A stretch of 64,000 nucleotides of DNA. It comes from Pterois miles (lineage: Eukaryota > Chordata > Actinopteri > Perciformes > Scorpaenidae). Both the position numbers and the translations under genes were made by a program. How positions within the stretch are numbered: position 1 is the first letter of the stretch; each line of letters starts with the position of its first letter. Positions 58,101 through 64,000 of the stretch are shown in pieces. The stretch covers positions 23,280,001 through 23,344,000 of the forward strand of contig CAMQGK010000567.1 of the NCBI GenBank assembly GCA_947000775.1, given 5' to 3'. Below the pieces are notes generated by a model. It saw only the letters and a program-made list of their open reading frames with translations, did no database searches and was not told where the DNA came from.

Positions 58101-58510
58101 AATTCACAGAGCTCGTTGTGGGCAGTTTTGATTGGAAGAACTTTCAATAAAAGAAATTGCCCCAGTGAAAACTGTCTTCAGCAGGGTCTGTGGATTGTTC
58201 AGAGTAACCAGGGCTTTGTTTCTGCTTGGGAGACACATCCATATTGAATTTCATAATGCTTTGATGCTCAAAATGCCATTCACCTCCACTGTATATGGGT
58301 GCCAAGGGTCACTGCCAAGGTGGATATCTCAAAACCACTCCAGAGTTATATTATGCTGTATGTATTATATTATAAAAAATTCAACTTTACAGAGACATTC
58401 TACGTGCTCTGTTAACATTACAGTCAACACAAACATGGCGTACAAATGACAAAGCAAGAACGTTCTTATTGCGTGCAAAATGACTTGTGATTACCATGCG
58501 GACCTGTAAT
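58101..58510. repeat. probable dispersed repeat including R3 copy 2
   Basis: 58440-58500 matches R3 at 37281-37375. The preceding part (CATTCACCTCCACTGTATAT, GGTGGATATCTCAAAACCAC) is repeat-like but has no partner here. Confidence 0.45.
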
Positions 58511-58744
58511 TCCTACTGGGCCGATGACAGTTCTGCACATCACAACACAGGAAGCAGTGTGTTCACTGTTTAATGCGCTGAAAGGTGGGGGTACTGAAGG
58601 TGTTGGTGGTAGAGTTCACATCATGTCACGGACCTGCAATTAATCATCATGACTTAATTTACCACAACCATGGTCTTTCCCCAATATAACATAAAATACA
58701 GAGACATAATGCACATTCAACATGATGTGTTTCTGTTCTTGTGG

Positions 58745-58771
58745 CCTAACCCTAACCTAACCCTAACCTAA
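58745..58771 (+). repeat. short interstitial telomere-like repeat
   Basis: Alternating CCTAA and CCCTAA units over 27 bp. Too short to indicate a chromosome end. Confidence 0.7.
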
Positions 58772-60704
58772 TTTTTCCCCTATAATCCAGGGTTCAATGG
58801 TAATGTTTTTCAGAAATCTTGCCCAAAGTAGATTTTTCCTTACCTTTATACATATTATTTTATTTATTAGCGGGTATCAAATAACAACAAACATAACTGT
58901 CACGTTTAATCTTTATTTAAGTAAATTAATCCGTAGTTTCGTCCACATTCTCCACCGCCACCAAAATAAACTCCTGTTTCCAGGATAGTTGAAATGCTCG
59001 CTTGTGCTACCTCAGCTCGTAAACTTTGCCTTTACACGCCACCATTTTCTCACAATCGGTTCTGCACATGTGCAGCTCTCAACAGAGATGGGAAGGAAGC
59101 AAGATGGCTCACCGCTTAGCTACCTCCGTCATCAGCTCCAGAAAAAACAAAACAATGTGTTTAATTCTTATTTGAAACTTGCCCAATCGGGCAAATGAGT
59201 TGCTAGATTTACTAGCCCGATGTGGCATTTTATTTGCCCTGGGAAACCCTGTTGAGCACAGATATTGTTATTATTTGCAGAATTGTCCAATGTTGACATT
59301 CTTGCATTGCAAATAAAACCAAACCTACAATACATTGTGTTTTTTTGTGTGATTTGGGTGTATTGACCCTTTAATTGCACACAGCTGCAATTCCAACAAA
59401 ACATGTACATGTATCATGTAAACATGAGGCTAATTTACATACTGTATATACATTTGCATAACGGTTCCATATTGCGCTCATATCAAACAAGATCAGGCTG
59501 TTCTGTACATACAGACAGGCACAAACACAGATGTACATAGTGTCCATTAATGTATATCCACACACAGACACACTTGTGTGTGTGATGAAAATAAAGAGAC
59601 ACTTGCTCTGTTGGCACCTCCTCCAATCACACACGCCGCCTCCACTCCTTCATCCCAGCTGTCACAACTGCAAAAACTCTACAAATACACACGCACGCTC
59701 TCGCATATTCACACTCACCCACACACACACCACTTTTCCTGCTCACACCTTTTCCCGCTCACCATGGCTCGCTCCAGTTGGTGCTTGTGTGCCCACTCTG
59801 TGCCGCAGCTTGCATGTAATGTGTGCGTTTATGTGTGTTTGTCACCGTCTTTAATTGCCACGGTTCCAGCTGAGCTCAGACATGTATAGTGCCCACCTCT
59901 GGTCCAGGAGAAAGTGGACAGTGAGTCATGTATTTTTTTTTTTCTGGACTCCTCTAAGCTGTGAAAAATTACAGCCACCTAAAACTCAATCTGTTCTGTG
60001 TCTGAGAGCAGAGAGATGATTGAAATGGCAGTGGGCGATTTAGGCACGCCTTGCAGCGAATCTCTGCTTTTTCTCTGCTTTTACGCCTCTTTTACTCTTT
60101 GCTCCAACTCGAGCCGACGTCGAATCCGTGTGAAATCACTCCCATGCTTACTCCGCATGTTTTGGTGGTGTCCGCACGCTTGACACCAAATGCTTCCTGT
60201 TTGACAGCAACGCATGTGTGAGATCATAAATCTGATCACCACGGGAACAGAATCCAGTGACACTCACGGTCGCAGGAAGCACCCTGGATTAGCGAGGATT
60301 TATGGTCGGGCCTTGGATAACATACCAATCACTTGTTGTGAATGCACCCAGTATCCTTTCTCTTACATTGACAGACATGTTTGCAAGTGGAAACTTAAGT
60401 GTCTATAGAAATGCAGAGCAGATTTAAATTAAATTTAAATTAAAGCACCTATATCAAAATAAATAAGGGGACTGAAATAGAGAGCAGATATTGGGGGAAA
60501 TTGGGCCTCTGGTAGTGATTATTACCCTGGTAGAGTTTTTCCATCCTGGTAACCTGGCTCAGACTCTTAATGTCTGGATCTTTTAAAGGGTCCAGGGAGG
60601 GTTGGTCATGTATTATTTTCAACACTTCAGATTAAACCCTGCTACGGCTCTCTGAGGCCTTACTAATATGCAGACCCCCTGCTGGGTTACAACGAAATTA
60701 AAAT

Positions 60705-60728
60705 GGGGGGGGGGGGGGGGGGGGGGGG
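60705..60728 (+). repeat. 24-base G homopolymer
   Basis: An unbroken run of G. Its length is unreliable in most sequencing data. Confidence 0.95.
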
Positions 60729-61362
60729 AGCAGTGACTGTGAAAACGGTGTTAAAACAGAGGTGGAAATTGCGAATGTGACACTTGAGATGCTGTGATGA
60801 CGTCTTTGGAAAGGTAATAATTAACGGTGTCACCTTTTTTACGACGTAGAGGAAAGAGAATTAAAGAAATTTGTACGATGACAGATTTGAAGTCGGGGCT
60901 TGGCTTCATTGGGTTAGCACATTAAAATATGGCAAGGTTATTGAGCGAAATGATCATGCCAAGGCTATTTCAAGCCACCTGAACACATTGTTTTTGCAAA
61001 GGCTAATTTCTCTTCGTCTTACCATATGTACAGAAGAGGTATTGAGCTCTTGGGTGCACAGCACAGTGAGGACATTTAAAGTTTACATTGATAATTAATG
61101 CATCGCCATTTGTCTCTCAGGATGAAATTTGGATAAATTCAAATAAAAATTCAAACTCAAGTTTGAATATCTACACTTGTAGCAGCAATGAAACTGCATT
61201 AAAAATTTAACTGAAATTAAAGTATTTTATATAAAATATGGCTGATAAAAAATGTATGTTCTCTAATCTAATTCATCCTCAGAATTAAGTGACTGATTTT
61301 ATTGCATTTTAGATGTATTATAGTAGTGGTGCCCAACCTCAGGGATAAAAAACATAAAAAAG

Positions 61363-61786
61363 TTAAAGGGGACCTATTATGCTTTTGTGCTTTTTCCTCT
61401 TTCTTTTAGTGTGTTATATAGTTTTTTGTACATGTAAAATGTCTGCAAAGTCACAAAAGCAAGTAAGTCCACACTAAAGGGAGTTCAGGAGCAGGAACAG
61501 TCCCGCTTGAAGTCCCGCCTTTTCTTCTGTAACGTGGTGATGTCACCAAGTAACACTTTTGTATAATGCCTCCCCAGCGGCTAGTTTGGCATGCCCTCAA
61601 ACACACAACAGAGTGGGCCGGCTGACTAATCAGAGCATTTCAGTAAGAGGGTGAAAAGAGGTGCTGCAGCACAGCTTTTATGCGAAAAGTAAAGTGTTTT
61701 TTAAACATTAAATTATGTAAACACGTTCTAGTAGGAACCCAAAATACTAAGTAAGAAGTTAAAAAATGAAAATAGGTCATCTTTAA
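61363..61786. mobile_element. TTAA-flanked non-autonomous element (424 bp), piggyBac-like by its flanks
   Basis: TTAA at 61363-61366 is followed by AGGGGACCTATT; at the other end AATAGGTCATC is followed by TTAA at 61783-61786. The inverted ends and the TTAA on both sides fit a TTAA-inserting family such as piggyBac (inference). No transposase. Confidence 0.6.
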
Positions 61787-63906
61787 ATCGGAGGGGTTGA
61801 GAGATGTTTCACACAAACGGAAAGAAGACAAAATTAAGTTCTGTTGGATTGTTCTTGTGAAATGTGGAACACAAATATCTCTTCAGGTAAAATGGTGTAT
61901 TTGCTAACTCCTTTCACATTGTCATGAGAAAATAGACTAAGAACCCCACTGTACTGCAGCCATTCAGTAGTAAAAGTAATTAATGGTCCAGTGATGTTTG
62001 TTCTAACATGTGTGGCGTGGTATGCCACATATGTTGCCTCCTTCACAGACCTGCTATGCATCGTATTTTTTATGCGATAACAGGATTATAGAATTAACAT
62101 GGAGGTCTCATCTCCCACAAAGGAAAAGTGTTTTAAATCAAGATAAACACAGTTATATTGTAAATATATGCACTGTAGTGTTTATTAAAATCTCCTATAT
62201 AACTTTTTTCAGCATTCATACCACCCATTTACCTCCCCCTCACACACACTCTCTGTTCCTCTCGTTTAAGATGCCTCGGGGAGCGATGGAGTGCCAGGCA
62301 GTACCAGTCCACTGATGGCTGCTCTCGCCAAGGCCTGACAAACAGGGATGCCGGCTGGCAGGACGCCCCCCCCTCCCGCCCCTCGTCACGGTGCTCGGGG
62401 CCACAGGCAGCTGAGAGAAAGAGCGGCCAACAGATCAACAGTTGCTGCGACTTCGGTTGAGCGACTGGCCGGGCTGCTGCACGCCACCCAGCCCACATTC
62501 AGGGCACCTGACCCTGGGTAAACTGACAAATGCCTGGCCTTTGGGTGCGCCTGCATATTGATGTGAAGGCGTTGTGACCTCACCGCCTTGGGTGCACGTA
62601 AGCATCCATGTTCCCTGTCACAATGTTTTTTCAAGCACCTGACGAAGTGCGTCTTATGTTTAAGCTCACCCACACTTTTCAGGCTTATTGTCATGGAGAT
62701 GGACAGCTCTAAGGATGCTTGCACCCAGGAAAGAGTGTGGTAATTTGCTCCTAATTAACATGTTGAAATGATGTGATTTGATGCATTCTTCATGGATGAA
62801 TCACACAGTTGATTTTACAGGGCATGACACTGGGAAAAAAGTTTGATCACTGCCTTGTTGGCTTAAGCAAAGAAACAGCACATTTGCTTGATTACATTTC
62901 ACTCAACTGCCTCCACATTTTGTATTCATAGACCGTTTTATGCTGCCATGTGCTGCCTGTTGGCACAGACGCACACAAGCCTACATGGTACACATTATAG
63001 CCCATAGCTTCGAAATGTACAGTGTACGCATCGGGCATATTTAACTCATCTTGACAAGGCTGTTAATTTCTCTGAAACCAGGGACGGATTCCAACGTCTG
63101 TATCTATCCACCACGTCCCCTCTTCCCTCCAAAATGCCCAGCTGTTGCCACAGTAGACAGCTGCTTCAGGGGTGGAACGAATCTCAGCTGTTGAGGGGAG
63201 TTGCACAAGGAGGGAAGGAGGGTTGGGGGGGTGGATTTCAGGGGGTTGTATTCCCTCAAACCAATGACTACCCTGCTACTCTGCACTGAGTTGGGTGGAG
63301 TGTTGAAAAATGCTGACAGATAGCAGATTTAGGGACAGAAACCAGAGGCTACAGCTGTCTGTATGTTTATAACTAAAGCTGCTCAAAACTCTGGGGTCAA
63401 ATATGTGACGTCCCCCCAAAAAGGCTATACAGAATAATTTCTTCTTGTTCACTATGCAAACTTCGATGTGGGAAATAAAAGAGGAATAGCATATGCTGGG
63501 TACTTTGATGTTAGATTAAGCTAAAATCTTTATTTTTTTTTTTGTAAGAGTTTCCAGTGAATATTCACCACATTAGGATCAAATCTAGGTGAACACACTG
63601 CCAAGCAGTAGCGTAAGAAGTATTCTGATCTTTTGCTTAACTAAGAGCAATACTACAGCGTACAAGTAGTGCATTCAAACTCTTATGTACGTAAAAGTAT
63701 TGGTGTCAAAATATACCAAAAGTACTCACCATACAGATGGGCACATTTTAGAATCATATAGCCTATGTTATTTTACTGGATTATGCGCACTATGAATTGC
63801 AGCACTTGCTGGTAAAGTTGAAGCTAATTTTAATGACTTTACATACTGTTTTGTTGCTTAATCTAAGTATAACAGGAAAGGAGAAAGTTGACCGTGATTC
63901 TGCCGG
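61787..63906. other. non-coding, nothing recognised
   Basis: G-rich, quadruplex-capable DNA at 63210-63246; poly-T near 63532-63543. No gene supported. Confidence 0.4.
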
Positions 63907-64000
63907 GTTGATAAGAGTATTAAACACTTGAAAAATCTTCCTTTAAGGTACATTTTGAACAGAAAAAAAAAAATCACAATTCAATATTTTAATTAATTGA
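63907..64000 (+). mobile_element. hAT-like element, copy 4 (partial, runs to the window edge)
   Basis: GATAAGAGTATTAAACACTTG and ACATTTTGAACAG match the right part of copy 1 (around 14485-14535). The left part is absent and the element continues past the window. Confidence 0.65.

Larger units (their letters stand above)
58511..61362. other. non-coding with simple repeats and one enhancer-like block
   Basis: Telomere-like repeats at 58745-58771, a G24 tract at 60705-60728, and a repeat-free block at 60770-61130. No gene supported. Confidence 0.4.

Noticed and set aside
58745..58771. Chromosome end
   Set aside because: Only 27 bp of telomere-like repeat inside unrelated sequence.
12131..64000. 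lmf1 or sstr5, neighbours of SOX8 in human
   Set aside because: No open frame resembles SSTR5 (expected as one long exon) and no LMF1-like peptide was seen. Short diverged exons cannot be excluded by eye.

Overview
This is a window of vertebrate nuclear DNA, almost certainly from a ray-finned (teleost) fish. It is mostly AT-leaning non-coding sequence with CA, TG, GA and TTTC microsatellites, many degraded small DNA transposons, and a tRNA-derived SINE whose tail is of a kind seen in fish genomes. One gene is recognisable: a complete three-exon sox8 on the minus strand, with coding sequence at 11709..9838. Its protein (460 aa) is SOX8-like rather than SOX9- or SOX10-like over its whole length. 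Which teleost sox8 copy it is (a or b) cannot be decided from sequence alone.

Layout. 1-8.3 kb: non-coding DNA downstream of sox8, with a nested hairpin resembling a hammerhead ribozyme, a 55-bp minisatellite inside an element with inverted ends, and a small hAT-like element beside the inferred sox8 mRNA end. 8.34-12.13 kb: the sox8 locus, comprising an inferred 3'UTR of about 1.5 kb, exons 3, 2 and 1, a 5'UTR, and a promoter with three same-orientation CCAAT boxes and a TATA-like motif. 12.1-64 kb: about 52 kb upstream of sox8 with no second gene that I can support. It holds a dispersed hAT-like family (copies at 13.9, 28.3, 51.1 and 63.9 kb, fragment at 55.7 kb), a 536-bp long-armed MITE at 38.9 kb, a foldback at 30.7-31.1 kb, a TTAA-flanked element at 61.4 kb, a 717-bp element at 45.8 kb with a SINE/LINE tail inside it, and a duplicated A-B segment pair at 40.3-42.7 kb. 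Between the repeats are repeat-free, AT-rich stretches that could be conserved enhancers.

How it works together. The organisation (one developmental transcription factor in a long gene-free, repeat-rich flank) is what is expected of a SoxE gene controlled by distal enhancers. That is inference, because conservation could not be measured here. No CRISPR, operon, rRNA or functional tRNA was found, and I saw no clear sign of a new multi-gene system. The most unusual signals are the ribozyme-like hairpin (801-860), the long-armed MITE (38894-39429) and the unassigned exon-like stretch (39525-39695).
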